The notes: generated by a model from the sequence alone, not told the origin. A stretch of 39,002 nucleotides of DNA from Candidatus Zhuqueibacterota bacterium (GCA_014728115.1 WJME01000311.1:1-39002); one strand, 5' to 3'; shown: positions 25,737 through 35,230, counted from the stretch's first letter. A program made the numbers and translations.

Positions 25737-27275
25737 CTATTCATGCAGCAGACGGTAAGCAGAGTGTATCAAGGACATGAGTTCATCAGACGCTTTTTCT
25801 TTAGGCACCATAGCATAGGCCCCTGCATCCAGCATTTTATTTTCCAACCCCTCTTCATGGACAGCAGACATGCCGATGACCTGAATATCGGACATTTTTA
25901 AAAGCAACTCGCGCGTGGCCTCTGCACCATTCATACCAGGCATGGAATAATCCATAAGGACAATGTCCGGTTGCAACTCTAAAGCCATCTCTATAGCCAT
26001 GGCACCATCCCCGGCCTGACCGATGATTTCTATATTCTCGTGATCCTGCAGCAAAGCAGCAATCCCTTCCCGTACCAGCTTGTGATCATCGGCAATAATA
26101 ATTCGAATGGGATAGCCGTTCGTGGATTTTTTTTCTTTCTTTGCGATTTCGCTTTTCTCAGCGGCATGTTCAGCATCTAAATCCGTCAGCAGCGGCACTT
26201 TTAGCAGAAATTCACTTCCCTGGTCTTTTGCACTTTTTATATCCAGTCGTCCCCCCAGGACATTCACCCTCTCTTGTATGGCAAACAGTCCCATTCTTAT
26301 CTCTTTACCCTTCCTGAGAGACAAATCCGAAGGGGTGAATCCCGCTCCCTCATCTCTCACAGAGAGAATGATCTCTTTGTTCTCACCGCTAATAGTGACA
26401 AAAGCCTGATCTGTCTGAGCATGTTTGACCACATTGAAAAGCAGTTCCCGCAATATCTGAAAAAGCAGATGTCGTTGAGCGAGTTTGATCGCATTGGATT
26501 CCACAAGACATTGCAAATCGATCTTTAATCGGTATTTATCATACATATATTTGACCAGCCATTCGACAGCAGCACATAACCCCCCATATTCGAGTACAGC
26601 CGGACTCAGTTCATACGACAAAGTACGATTGGCTTCTATGGCTTCGTTTAACAAAGACTTGACCTTTGTTGCCGTTTCGGAAATATCCGAGGAAAAATTT
26701 TGCGTCAAGGGTCCCAAATTCAACAGCGCCGCCGAGAGTAACTGCTGCACCCCGTCATGCAGAGCCGTAGCCACGCGACGTCGCTCATTATTTTCGGCTT
26801 CACTCAGTTGCATCGTCAAAAGCTGCAATTTTCGGCTATATTCCTCGAGTTGACTGAGCAGAGTCTGGACGCGATATTGTCTTTCCCTCGAATGAGCAGC
26901 TGCCTTGAGTAAAACCAATAGATTTGCCATTTTAATAGGACGTGTCACTAGGGCGACGGCCTGGCGGGAGGTCCAAAACTCGCCAAGATGGTGTTTATGC
27001 TTTGCATCCACCAACAAGATAATGGGTAAATCCGACCAGGCTGGCTGCCCTCTGACAAATGTTTTCAGTTCCTTAAGAGACTCTTTTGTAAGCGCTTCCT
27101 GGGTAATAATTGCGGGGCCGTTGTCTTTGCCATTCATAGCCAATTCATTCATGGAATGGCAACGGATATAGGACATTTGATTTTTTTCCAAGAGCTGGAT
27201 TAATAGATCTGCATCGCGCTCCAGTGGAGCGAGAATTTGAAATTTTGGTCGCTCTTTTTCATCCTGTCCGGACAA
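25737..27275 (-). CDS. Pseudo-receiver / HisKA_3 histidine kinase / receiver hybrid
   Basis: 512-residue cytoplasmic signalling protein. Residues 12-125 look like a receiver fold but without a phospho-acceptor Asp where 'GPAIITQEAL' replaces the usual D-x-x-MP loop. A short coiled coil (130-165) leads to a HisKA_3 dimerisation domain with His173 in 'RRRVATALHDGVQQLL', then an HATPase with 'LRELLFNVVKHA' and 'VRDEGAGFT'. The end is a true receiver with Asp442 in 'DIVLMDYSMPGMNG' and Lys in 'VPKEKA'; there is no DNA-binding output after it. The start is TTG, with GAGGCG just upstream overlapping the KaiC-like stop codon region. Eight bases separate the two genes, so they should act together. 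Confidence 0.93.
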   Translation of the reverse strand: MSGQDEKERPKFQILAPLERDADLLIQLLEKNQMSYIRCHSMNELAMNGKDNGPAIITQEALTKESLKELKTFVRGQPAWSDLPIILLVDAKHKHHLGEFWTSRQAVALVTRPIKMANLLVLLKAAAHSRERQYRVQTLLSQLEEYSRKLQLLTMQLSEAENNERRRVATALHDGVQQLLSAALLNLGPLTQNFSSDISETATKVKSLLNEAIEANRTLSYELSPAVLEYGGLCAAVEWLVKYMYDKYRLKIDLQCLVESNAIKLAQRHLLFQILRELLFNVVKHAQTDQAFVTISGENKEIILSVRDEGAGFTPSDLSLRKGKEIRMGLFAIQERVNVLGGRLDIKSAKDQGSEFLLKVPLLTDLDAEHAAEKSEIAKKEKKSTNGYPIRIIIADDHKLVREGIAALLQDHENIEIIGQAGDGAMAIEMALELQPDIVLMDYSMPGMNGAEATRELLLKMSDIQVIGMSAVHEEGLENKMLDAGAYAMVPKEKASDELMSLIHSAYRLLHE

Positions 27276-27283
27276 TTTCGCCT

Positions 27284-28771
27284 CTATTTTTGTAAAAGCT
27301 TGCCATGAGGCCCCTCGTATCTGGGAGTCCCCGTAAGAACACCGGCAAAATCGCTCAAGGGCTGACCGATCTCTATTCCCTTTTCAGTAATAGACAGCTC
27401 CCGAATCGTATTTTCATGAGGCCCGTAGCGCTTTTTAAGCACAGCGATACAACGACGCACCTGTCCATGAGCTTCGAAATGCCGCAGCAAAACAACTGAA
27501 TCAGCCAGGTAACTGGTATCAATTTTAAAACCCGAGTCTGAAGAGAGTCCGCTCGTCGTAACGATTAATACAGTCAAAACTCCCTTTTTGCCGAGATATC
27601 CCAACAATTCGTGCAACACAGGAATGACGAGGTTCTTTTCGGACATGGCATTGAGGTAACCGCTCAGACTATCGATGATGACAATTTCTGAACGGTTTCT
27701 CTCGACGCTCTCCTGTACTTGAAAGGCAAATTCTCCCAGCGAGAGATCACCGACATTGATTTGTTGAAGGTCTATCACCTTTCCCTGCACCAATTTTTCA
27801 AAGGGCATACCCACGCCCTCGGCACGACGTAAAAAGATCTCTTTTCTTTCATCAAAGCAAAACACAGAACTCTTTTCACCTCTGTTGGCTGCAGCCAGAA
27901 CCAGCTGGTTGGCCAAAATGCTTTTGCCGGCTCCGCTCGTCCCGGTAATCAAACACGTCGTTCCGGCCTGCAATCCCCCTCCCAGCAGCTCATCCAGTTG
28001 CGAATTTTCGCTCTTGAGGACCGGGAAACCCGTCTGGGACGTCTCGCCCGCCAGATGCATGCTCGGAAAAACCTCCAGTCCTCCGGTGAGAATGCGAAAA
28101 TCGTGGTATCCTGCGCGATAAACCATACCCCGCATTTTGAGAATCGACAATCTGCGACGGATCATTCCATAAGAAGGAATCTCATAGGAAAGCTCGATAA
28201 CACCGTGTACGATTGTTTTGATATGATCGAGATCTCCGTCTCTGCTATCGCCTGATGTGAAAATGGAAGTGCATTCCATATCATTCAAAAGACGCTTTAG
28301 CTTTAACAAATGCTGGCGAAACTGATGCGGGTTATCTACCAGCACATAGAGCTCGCTGAGAGAATCAATAACCACACGCGAAGGCTGATGGTTTTTGATC
28401 ATCTCTACGATACTGTCAGAGATCTCGTTCAATTCTATATCAGCCGTACTGAAAATCGTCTGCGGAGAGGTGCTCACCTCATGGATCTCTTTGGGTAGTT
28501 CTGCGATCTCGATGCCTTTGATATCCCAGCCATGCGAGGCAAAAATCTCACGAATTTCATTTCTTGTCTGCAATAAAGTGATATACAGGACTTTTTCGCT
28601 GTTCTTCACTCCCTGCATCAAATATTGAAACGACAGAGTACTTTTACCCGTTCCAGGCCGGCCATAGACCAAATAGGAACGATTCGGTACCAGTCCGCCA
28701 TTCAGAATCTCGTCCAATCCACTGATGCCAGTATTAATCGGCTTAAAGGAACCAAGTCCATTGTTCGTCAT
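27284..28771 (-). CDS. KaiC-like double RecA-type ATPase
   Basis: 495-residue protein with two KaiC domains. Domain 1 starts 'INTGISGLDEILNGGL' with Walker A GRPGTGKS (37-44) and Walker B 'SRVVIDSLSEL'. Domain 2 starts 'LDELLGGGLQAGTTCLITG' with Walker A GTSGAGKS and Walker B 'IVIIDSLSGY'. In cyanobacterial KaiC each domain has two catalytic Glu after the first strand (FEE, YEE). Here domain 1 has 'ITLLQTRNE' with neither, while domain 2 keeps 'FCFDERKE'. Near the KaiC phosphosites the sequence is 'DTSYLADSVVLL', with Ser kept and Thr replaced by Tyr. No kaiA or kaiB is present. The ATG at 28771 has AAGGGA upstream; one at 28804 does not. It is followed directly by a hybrid kinase. Confidence 0.93.
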   Translation of the reverse strand: MTNNGLGSFKPINTGISGLDEILNGGLVPNRSYLVYGRPGTGKSTLSFQYLMQGVKNSEKVLYITLLQTRNEIREIFASHGWDIKGIEIAELPKEIHEVSTSPQTIFSTADIELNEISDSIVEMIKNHQPSRVVIDSLSELYVLVDNPHQFRQHLLKLKRLLNDMECTSIFTSGDSRDGDLDHIKTIVHGVIELSYEIPSYGMIRRRLSILKMRGMVYRAGYHDFRILTGGLEVFPSMHLAGETSQTGFPVLKSENSQLDELLGGGLQAGTTCLITGTSGAGKSILANQLVLAAANRGEKSSVFCFDERKEIFLRRAEGVGMPFEKLVQGKVIDLQQINVGDLSLGEFAFQVQESVERNRSEIVIIDSLSGYLNAMSEKNLVIPVLHELLGYLGKKGVLTVLIVTTSGLSSDSGFKIDTSYLADSVVLLRHFEAHGQVRRCIAVLKKRYGPHENTIRELSITEKGIEIGQPLSDFAGVLTGTPRYEGPHGKLLQK

Positions 28772-28828
28772 ATTTATTCCCTTAATGGCTATCTTTGATA
28801 ACAAGCTATTTCGAGATTGGCTTTCAAT

Positions 28829-30226
28829 TTAGATAGAATTGTAGAATTTTTTTTGGTGCGCCCTGGCAAACTCTTGCAACTGTTCTGCGATATGAGGATA
28901 TTGCCCGATGACATTTTGCGTCTCATAGGGATCATTATCGAGATCAAACAAGGCAAGATCGATCTTTTCCTGCCGATATCGACCCGCCGCGCCATCCATT
29001 CCCGGGAGTTGCAGCGTCCGATAGGAATGGGGCAAATGCAGTTTCCAGCGACCGTCACCACTCATGACTGCCTCAAAATGTTTTGCCCTGGAAAAAGCAT
29101 AATATTCATGCGGGTTTTCAGCTCCTGGTGTACCGATAATAAGATCCCAGACATTCTTGCCATCGATTTCATAGGCTGGCAAGGGTGCGCCTGCCAAAGT
29201 ACAAAGAGTCGGAAAAAAATCGATAGAACAAAACGCATCATCAGAAACGGTATTGGCTTTGACATGCCCCGGGTATCTGATTATACAGGCAGATCGGGTT
29301 CCGCCGTCAAAAGTGGTGCCCTTGGCTTCACGATACGGAGTGGCACCTGCATGATTGCCATAGCTGGTCCACGGCCCGTTATCTGAAGTGAAAATCACGA
29401 CCGTATTGTCATCCAGTCCATTCTTGTTCAACGCCTTCATGATCTCTCCCACCGACCAGTCGAGTTCCATCATCACATCTCCATAGACCCCGGCATTGGA
29501 TTTACCCGCAAATTTTTCGCTGGCATAAATCGGCACGTGCGGCATGGAATGGGGTACGTATAACAAAAAGGGCTGATCTTTGTGTCGCTGAATAAAATCC
29601 ACGGCATGTTCGGTATACCAGGTGGTCAGCATGGTCTGTTCCTTTGGGGTCATGCGCTCAATCGTGATTTCACCATTATCCCAATATTGCAGCGGCTTGC
29701 CCCGATAACTTTCGGGATGCTGAGGATGGTATTCCCACATGTCATTGGAATACATGAGTCCGCACGATTCATCAAATCCTCGCACCGGTGGCCGGGTATC
29801 CTCCTGATCCCCAAGATGCCACTTGCCAAAGACAGCAGTCTTGTAACCCGCTTTTTGCATGGCCTGGCCCATGGTTTCGAATTTGGGATCCAAGCCCCTG
29901 GCTCTGGGCGGATGCGCCCCAAACACCTTGGTGCGACCCGGGTAACACCCGGTCATCAGAGAAGCACGCGAGGCAGAGCAGACTGCCTGTGGCACATAAA
30001 ACTGTGTAAACCGGCAGCCCTGTTCCGCCAGTCTGTTGACATTGGGCGTCGAATAGTCCGGATCGCCAAAAGGCCGGAAATCAGACCACCCGGAATCATC
30101 GAGAAAAACGATCACAAAGTTTGGTGGGCCTGATTTACTTGCACGGGTTTTGCAGGCGAGGCCGGCACCTGCAACCGAAAGAGCCATGGTCCTCAGAAAA
30201 TGACGGCGCGTAAAGTGTACAGACAT
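28829..30226 (-). CDS. Sulfatase, Tat-exported lipoprotein
   Basis: 465-residue type I sulfatase. The N-terminus has a twin-arginine motif 'TRRHFLRTMALSVAGAGLAC' with a lipobox ending at Cys25, so it is probably folded before Tat export and then lipid-anchored. The formylglycine site is CSASR (83-87), to be modified at Cys83. Metal-binding Asp pair 'VFLDDSGWSD' (43-44), 'GYKTAVFGKWHLG' and 'VIFTSDNGPWTSYGNHAG' complete the active site. It removes sulfate esters from an unknown, probably polysaccharide substrate. AAGGAG lies before the ATG. Its stop is 57 bases from the KaiC-like start, with no terminator seen between them, so cotranscription is possible. Confidence 0.95.
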   Translation of the reverse strand: MSVHFTRRHFLRTMALSVAGAGLACKTRASKSGPPNFVIVFLDDSGWSDFRPFGDPDYSTPNVNRLAEQGCRFTQFYVPQAVCSASRASLMTGCYPGRTKVFGAHPPRARGLDPKFETMGQAMQKAGYKTAVFGKWHLGDQEDTRPPVRGFDESCGLMYSNDMWEYHPQHPESYRGKPLQYWDNGEITIERMTPKEQTMLTTWYTEHAVDFIQRHKDQPFLLYVPHSMPHVPIYASEKFAGKSNAGVYGDVMMELDWSVGEIMKALNKNGLDDNTVVIFTSDNGPWTSYGNHAGATPYREAKGTTFDGGTRSACIIRYPGHVKANTVSDDAFCSIDFFPTLCTLAGAPLPAYEIDGKNVWDLIIGTPGAENPHEYYAFSRAKHFEAVMSGDGRWKLHLPHSYRTLQLPGMDGAAGRYRQEKIDLALFDLDNDPYETQNVIGQYPHIAEQLQEFARAHQKKFYNSI

Positions 30227-30523
30227 AAAGAGCTCCTTGTATTGGGTTGATATAACTTTGTACGCTTGATCTAATCACTTACATTTGACTAAAAGGCTGA
30301 ATAACAACTGATTCGAGAGTTACCATAACAGGTCAAAACGGCCTCGAGATAAAACAGCGTGACCAAAACCGTCTCTGTTTACGTCATGCATTTCCTGCAT
30401 CTTGAAAAAAAGAAAACGGTGATCGGTTTATAATAGTATAAAACCAATCACCGTATAAATCAACAGTAAAATAACAAAAACTCAGAATCACCCGAATGTG
30501 GTGGTGATTTGGTTCCTGTGAAC
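30227..30523. other. Gap between the LRR gene and the sulfatase gene
   Basis: 297 bases with no gene. The left part holds the terminator structures of the large LRR gene (30405-30515). The right part (30240-30400) must carry the sulfatase promoter on the minus strand; I cannot place it with confidence and see no -24/-12 element. Confidence 0.45.
30405..30452 (-). terminator. Intrinsic terminator of the large LRR gene
   Basis: ACGGTGATCGGTTTATA pairs with TATAAAACCAATCACCGT around a short loop; on the minus strand the stem is followed by TTTTCTTTTTTT. A further copy of the arm, GGTGGTGATTTGGTT, lies just after the LRR stop codon (30500-30515) and could pair with the first-transcribed arm, forming an alternative fold. 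Confidence 0.8.
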
Positions 30524-33500
30524 CTATTGCAGCAAGAGCATTTTCTTGACAGCGATATAGTCTCCGGCCTGCAGACGGTAAAAATAGATACCAGAGCTCA
30601 TTTTCCTGCCACGATCGTCGCGGGCATTCCAGGTCACGGTTTTAATCCCCGCGCTCTGGGTTCCGTTTGCCAGAATTCTGACCTGCTGGCCATTCACGGT
30701 ATACACCGCCAACCGCACCACTGCTGTCCGGGGCAGGTGATAGATAATCTGTGTGGCAGGATTGAACGGATTGGGATGATTCTGGGCCAGATGAAACTCT
30801 TTTGGCAAGTCTCCGCCCTGATTTTTGACGCTGGTCGCTCCATCGATATGCAAATAAACCGGTCGGGTGACCAGAGTCAAACCCGGAACCAGTGCATTGG
30901 TGATATGACAGCAATATTGCCCACTGTCAGAGGCAGCAAGGGCCGGGATGGTCAAGATTGCACTCGTGCTGCCTGGCATATCTAGACCATTATGCTTCCA
31001 TTGATACTGGTTTGCAGATCCGTCTACATTGGCGATGATTTCAAACAGATCACCGACAGCGAATGTGGTATCACGACGTGTTCCCAGACTGTCCTGAGGA
31101 GCATAGTAAATGGATTCAACATGCATGTTTGGTTCAATATCGCCAAATGTGAACCTGTTATTCGCAAGTCCCAGATGACGCAGATCTGACAATCCCGATA
31201 AATCAGGAAATCGCGTAAATCGATTCGCTCCTATATCGATCCAATTCAATCGGGTTAACAGAGCCAGTTCATCAGAAAGCTCACCGTAAAAATCATTATA
31301 GGCGAGGCTCAGACGTGTGAGCTCGGTCAAATCCCCGATTCTGTCCGATACCATGCCTGTAAGCCGATTTTCAGAGAGCTCCAGGACGGTCAAAGTCGGT
31401 ATAGCATATATCCCTGAGGGTATTTCGCCTTCAAATTGATTGTTCTTTAGATCCAGAAATTCCAGGTGATCCAATCGATCCCAACTCCCGGCAAGACTGC
31501 CGGTCAGTTCATTGCTCTTGAAATCAACTTCTCTCAGTTCGACCAGATCGAAAAATTCAGGAGGAATAGAACCCGAGAGACCGGAAAAGCTCAGGTCGAG
31601 TTTTTCCAAATTGACCAGGCGGCCAATGTCTGAAGGGATTGTTCCCGAGATTGCATTACGACCGAGATAGAGAACACGCAATCCTGTCAAGTCAAACAAG
31701 GAGGAAGGAATTGGCCCTTCCAATTGATTCCCATGCAGATCGAGATAGCTCAAGGTTGAAAGCTCGCCCATTTCCTCTGGAATGGTTCCGGACAACTCGC
31801 AAACACCCAGGCTCAGATGCTCGATCGAATCCAGATTATCGAGTTGCGGAGGAATTGGGCCTGTAAACTCGTTTGTGTTCAGGCTCAGATATCTAAGAGT
31901 GCGTAAATTTGTCAATTCCTGTGGAAGAGGTCCACTGATATGATTTCCATGTAAATACAGACTTTGCAGAGAGGAAAAATTGCCGATCTCGCGGGGGAGC
32001 GTTCCGGTTAAATGATTATAGGTCAACATGATGCGCGTAACCCGGCAACCATCGGTTTCGACCCCATACCAAGTATCGATGGGTCCCTCGAGCCAGTGGG
32101 TGTTATCTTCCCATTCATCACCGTTGGTGCTATGATACAGGGCAACCAGAGCCAAAGAATCGGATTCGCAAACAGACGCATCCCCCAGCATAATCCGATA
32201 GTCTTCCACGTTACCGAACACAGCCAGACCGGTAGTTCCAACCCCGGCATCCTTGCTGCACCGAAATCGAGCAAAAGAATATCCATCGATGGTGGATTCG
32301 GGGACAAGGATTTCAATGGTATCCGGATGACCAGGGTTGGAAACCTCGAGGTCATTTATACAGTGCTCATGTGGGTCACGCCAATCCCCGTCGGCATTGA
32401 AATCGATCCAGGCATTCAGATACCCTCTATTTGCAGCCCAATATTCGATTTGTGCCAGTTCTCCGGGCAATAGCGGAGTGATAAACCGAATGCCGTTTTC
32501 ATCGTTTCGACCATTGTTGTCATCGCCATCTGCCATCGGACTTGCCAATCCATCGGCTTCTGTGTCAGGAATACTGAGATAACTATGATTACCAACGATA
32601 TGCCGGGCCCCGTCACTGCTAGCCAGGGTCGGGTAAGGCGGATCCGGAGCATCCCCCCAATCCAGAGAATCCATTCCTGCACCGATGGGCACAAGATAAT
32701 CCTCGACTTCACCGTCAGCCGCTCCGCCATGATAGGGTAATTCCGGCGTACTGCTGACTCTGAACCGTGCTGCGACGTCTTGTAAAACCGCGTCTGGTGG
32801 CACGTAAATCGATTTTAAAACAGGTAACTCGGGATGATCGGTACGGGGCCCCTCAGAGTCTCTGCCAAGGAGAATGTGTTCATGCGTATCATCCCAATCG
32901 CCATCTCCATTGAAATCGATCCAGGCGCTGACATAGCCCTCACCTGAAAGAAAATAACCGACATCAAAATAATATCCGGGTATGATCGGCCGTCTCATCT
33001 CGATTCCGTCCTCATCATCCTCACCCGTTAAATCATCCGCGTCAGCATTTGCAGACGGAGTTCCATCATCCTCCCAATCCACGTCACTGCCAAAATGGAG
33101 GTCATTCAAGAGCCAGTGAAAAGCGCCGTTATCAGATCGTGTGGTGGGGTAAGGCTCGGGCGCATCACCAAAATCATAATACCGAATACGAATAAATATC
33201 CTCATATCCTCGACCTCACCATCCGGAAGCGGGCCCTTGACAGAGCCGATTTCCTGCGTGCTAAAACGGAATCGGGCAAAGGTCTCGCCCTCCTTGGCCT
33301 CATCCGGAATCGGGATTCGCAACAGATTTTTTCCCTCACCGACCTGAGAATCGAGGGCCATCTCACCCGGATCATCCCAATCCTTGTCCTGATTGAAATC
33401 GATCCAGACTTTGACCATGCCCTGTACAGAAGCCGTGAGATTTACTATAGCAGTATCACCGGCAAATATTTCATTCGTAAAGATTATACCATCCTCATCA

Positions 33501-35230
33501 TCGAGGCCATTTTTATCGTCACCCAGAGCTTCATTATCGGGCTGGCCATCGTCCTCGGCATCGATCAAAGATCCCAGATATATTCCCTGTCGAATCACAT
33601 GACGGGCAGCCTGATCGCTCAACAGCGTATGATAACCCGGAAACGGGGCATCCCCGAAATCCAGCAGATCATAAGTCTCTGCAACCCGCAATAAATAATC
33701 TTCGGTTTCGCCTTCATCGAACTCGCCAGAGCCATCCCAGGTCCCGTGAATCGGCGTCTCTGTGATGGTCATGCGCGCCCACACATAGCCACTGTTGGGC
33801 CCGATCCGAAATCCTGGAGGACTCTGTGTGGAAAGATGACCCGCTGTGCCTCCGGGGACATGGAAATTTTGTAATACATGCTCCGGAGCCGCATAAGTGC
33901 CACACTCACTGGATCCTCCCCAGTGGCCGTCCTGATTCCAGTCGATCAGGACATTGACATAAGCGCCGTCCGGATTGTCCGTATAATAATAGAGATTGAT
34001 ATGACTGCCCCATACTGCGGTTTCGCATGGTTCCCCCAGGGCGATGCCCGCAAACTCTTCGCACAAGGGCTTTACCAACAGAGTGCCTGAACTGTCGACA
34101 ATCGTATAGGCATCGGGTGACCATAATCCGGCATCGGCCTCACCACAGGATTCATCCTGATCGTAATGACCACCTCCCGGAGGACAGGCTCCTTCATTGC
34201 CTTCCAGTTCGTGATCGACACTGTTGCCCAAAAAGGTGCCTTTGTTTCCTCCATGCCGGATATAGCCGGCAGGCCCTGATTCCAGGCACGTGGGGAAATT
34301 CCCCATCACACCACTGCCGGGATAGGCGACCACCCCCTCCGGTGCATCGCCGTATTCAAAAGGCAACAAGAGCTTGACCCGAATATAATCTTCCTTCAAG
34401 AACGTCGAGGTAAAATTGGGGCACTCGATTCTTAACCGGGCATCAAAGTCACCAGGATCATGATACACCACAGTGTGTGGCCCTTTTCCGGTCGCGCTTG
34501 AGGGTTCACCGCCGGGGAAATCCCACTTCCAGCTGGTGGCAGAACTGGATTTGTCGGTAAACAAAACGGTCAGGGGTGCATTTCCTTCTGTAGGACTGCC
34601 CTCAAAGTCAGCCTGACAAGTACAGTCCAACACCTCGACGATCTCTTTGATGGTTTTGCTGTCACTGCCCCCGTTAGGACATTGAATCTGCAGGGTGGCC
34701 TGGTATTTACCCGGAGTGTCATAAAGCACCGAATGTGGCCCCTGACCCTGCGCTGCCGATGGAGTGCCGCCCGGAAAGCTCCATAACCAATCCGTGGCGT
34801 TGGTGGATTTGTCGAAAAAAGTGAATTCAAAAGGGGCACATCCTGAATTCTTTTTAACGCCAAAATCAGCCTCACAATCACAATCCACGATTTGAACCAG
34901 CGCCTTTTTGTATTCCGTGTCGCTTGTTTGTGAACAGGTTATCTCCAGTGAAGCATCAAAAGTACCCGCAGAGTTATATACAATCTTGTGCGGACCTGGT
35001 CCCTGAGCAGATGACGGAGTTCCCCCTGGAAAATTCCAGCTCCAAGAGTCCGCTCCACTGGAATTGTCGGTATACCAGACCTCCAACCCCTCACACCCGT
35101 TTGTGGGCTGGGTTACAAAATCAGCAGTGCAGGTTTGGCCGAAAAGCGAATCCGGCAAACAAAAGAAAATGACCGGGATAAGAATGGTAATAAAGATAAA
35201 CGTTTGTGGAGCGAGCTTGGCGTCTTTCAT
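30524..35230 (-). CDS. Large secreted PKD/GEVED/LRR/Ig protein with T9SS sorting domain
   Basis: 1568 residues. Signal peptide about 1-31 (ending SLFGQ). Three PKD repeats (about 33-290), each with a 'WSWNFPGGTPSSAQGPGPH'-like core and Cys pairs. Four GEVED-type domains (about 295-1030), marked by 'GDAP', 'WIDFNxDGDW' calcium-like loops and 'GEVEDY'. A run of about a dozen plant-type leucine-rich repeats (about 1040-1370, 'LTGTLPREIGNFSSLQSLYL' and so on). A single Ig-like domain with 'NQYQWKHNGLDMPG' and 'DSGQYCCHI', then the sorting domain from 'HLAQNHPNPFNPATQIIYHL' to 'AVKKMLLLQ'. It is probably displayed on the surface for adhesion or substrate binding; no enzyme domain is visible. GGAGG precedes the ATG by 8 bases. 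Confidence 0.92.
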   Translation of the reverse strand: MKDAKLAPQTFIFITILIPVIFFCLPDSLFGQTCTADFVTQPTNGCEGLEVWYTDNSSGADSWSWNFPGGTPSSAQGPGPHKIVYNSAGTFDASLEITCSQTSDTEYKKALVQIVDCDCEADFGVKKNSGCAPFEFTFFDKSTNATDWLWSFPGGTPSAAQGQGPHSVLYDTPGKYQATLQIQCPNGGSDSKTIKEIVEVLDCTCQADFEGSPTEGNAPLTVLFTDKSSSATSWKWDFPGGEPSSATGKGPHTVVYHDPGDFDARLRIECPNFTSTFLKEDYIRVKLLLPFEYGDAPEGVVAYPGSGVMGNFPTCLESGPAGYIRHGGNKGTFLGNSVDHELEGNEGACPPGGGHYDQDESCGEADAGLWSPDAYTIVDSSGTLLVKPLCEEFAGIALGEPCETAVWGSHINLYYYTDNPDGAYVNVLIDWNQDGHWGGSSECGTYAAPEHVLQNFHVPGGTAGHLSTQSPPGFRIGPNSGYVWARMTITETPIHGTWDGSGEFDEGETEDYLLRVAETYDLLDFGDAPFPGYHTLLSDQAARHVIRQGIYLGSLIDAEDDGQPDNEALGDDKNGLDDEDGIIFTNEIFAGDTAIVNLTASVQGMVKVWIDFNQDKDWDDPGEMALDSQVGEGKNLLRIPIPDEAKEGETFARFRFSTQEIGSVKGPLPDGEVEDMRIFIRIRYYDFGDAPEPYPTTRSDNGAFHWLLNDLHFGSDVDWEDDGTPSANADADDLTGEDDEDGIEMRRPIIPGYYFDVGYFLSGEGYVSAWIDFNGDGDWDDTHEHILLGRDSEGPRTDHPELPVLKSIYVPPDAVLQDVAARFRVSSTPELPYHGGAADGEVEDYLVPIGAGMDSLDWGDAPDPPYPTLASSDGARHIVGNHSYLSIPDTEADGLASPMADGDDNNGRNDENGIRFITPLLPGELAQIEYWAANRGYLNAWIDFNADGDWRDPHEHCINDLEVSNPGHPDTIEILVPESTIDGYSFARFRCSKDAGVGTTGLAVFGNVEDYRIMLGDASVCESDSLALVALYHSTNGDEWEDNTHWLEGPIDTWYGVETDGCRVTRIMLTYNHLTGTLPREIGNFSSLQSLYLHGNHISGPLPQELTNLRTLRYLSLNTNEFTGPIPPQLDNLDSIEHLSLGVCELSGTIPEEMGELSTLSYLDLHGNQLEGPIPSSLFDLTGLRVLYLGRNAISGTIPSDIGRLVNLEKLDLSFSGLSGSIPPEFFDLVELREVDFKSNELTGSLAGSWDRLDHLEFLDLKNNQFEGEIPSGIYAIPTLTVLELSENRLTGMVSDRIGDLTELTRLSLAYNDFYGELSDELALLTRLNWIDIGANRFTRFPDLSGLSDLRHLGLANNRFTFGDIEPNMHVESIYYAPQDSLGTRRDTTFAVGDLFEIIANVDGSANQYQWKHNGLDMPGSTSAILTIPALAASDSGQYCCHITNALVPGLTLVTRPVYLHIDGATSVKNQGGDLPKEFHLAQNHPNPFNPATQIIYHLPRTAVVRLAVYTVNGQQVRILANGTQSAGIKTVTWNARDDRGRKMSSGIYFYRLQAGDYIAVKKMLLLQ

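Noticed and set aside
29582..30133. 183-codon open frame opposite the sulfatase gene
   Set aside because: Antisense shadow of the sulfatase frame, which has all catalytic motifs.
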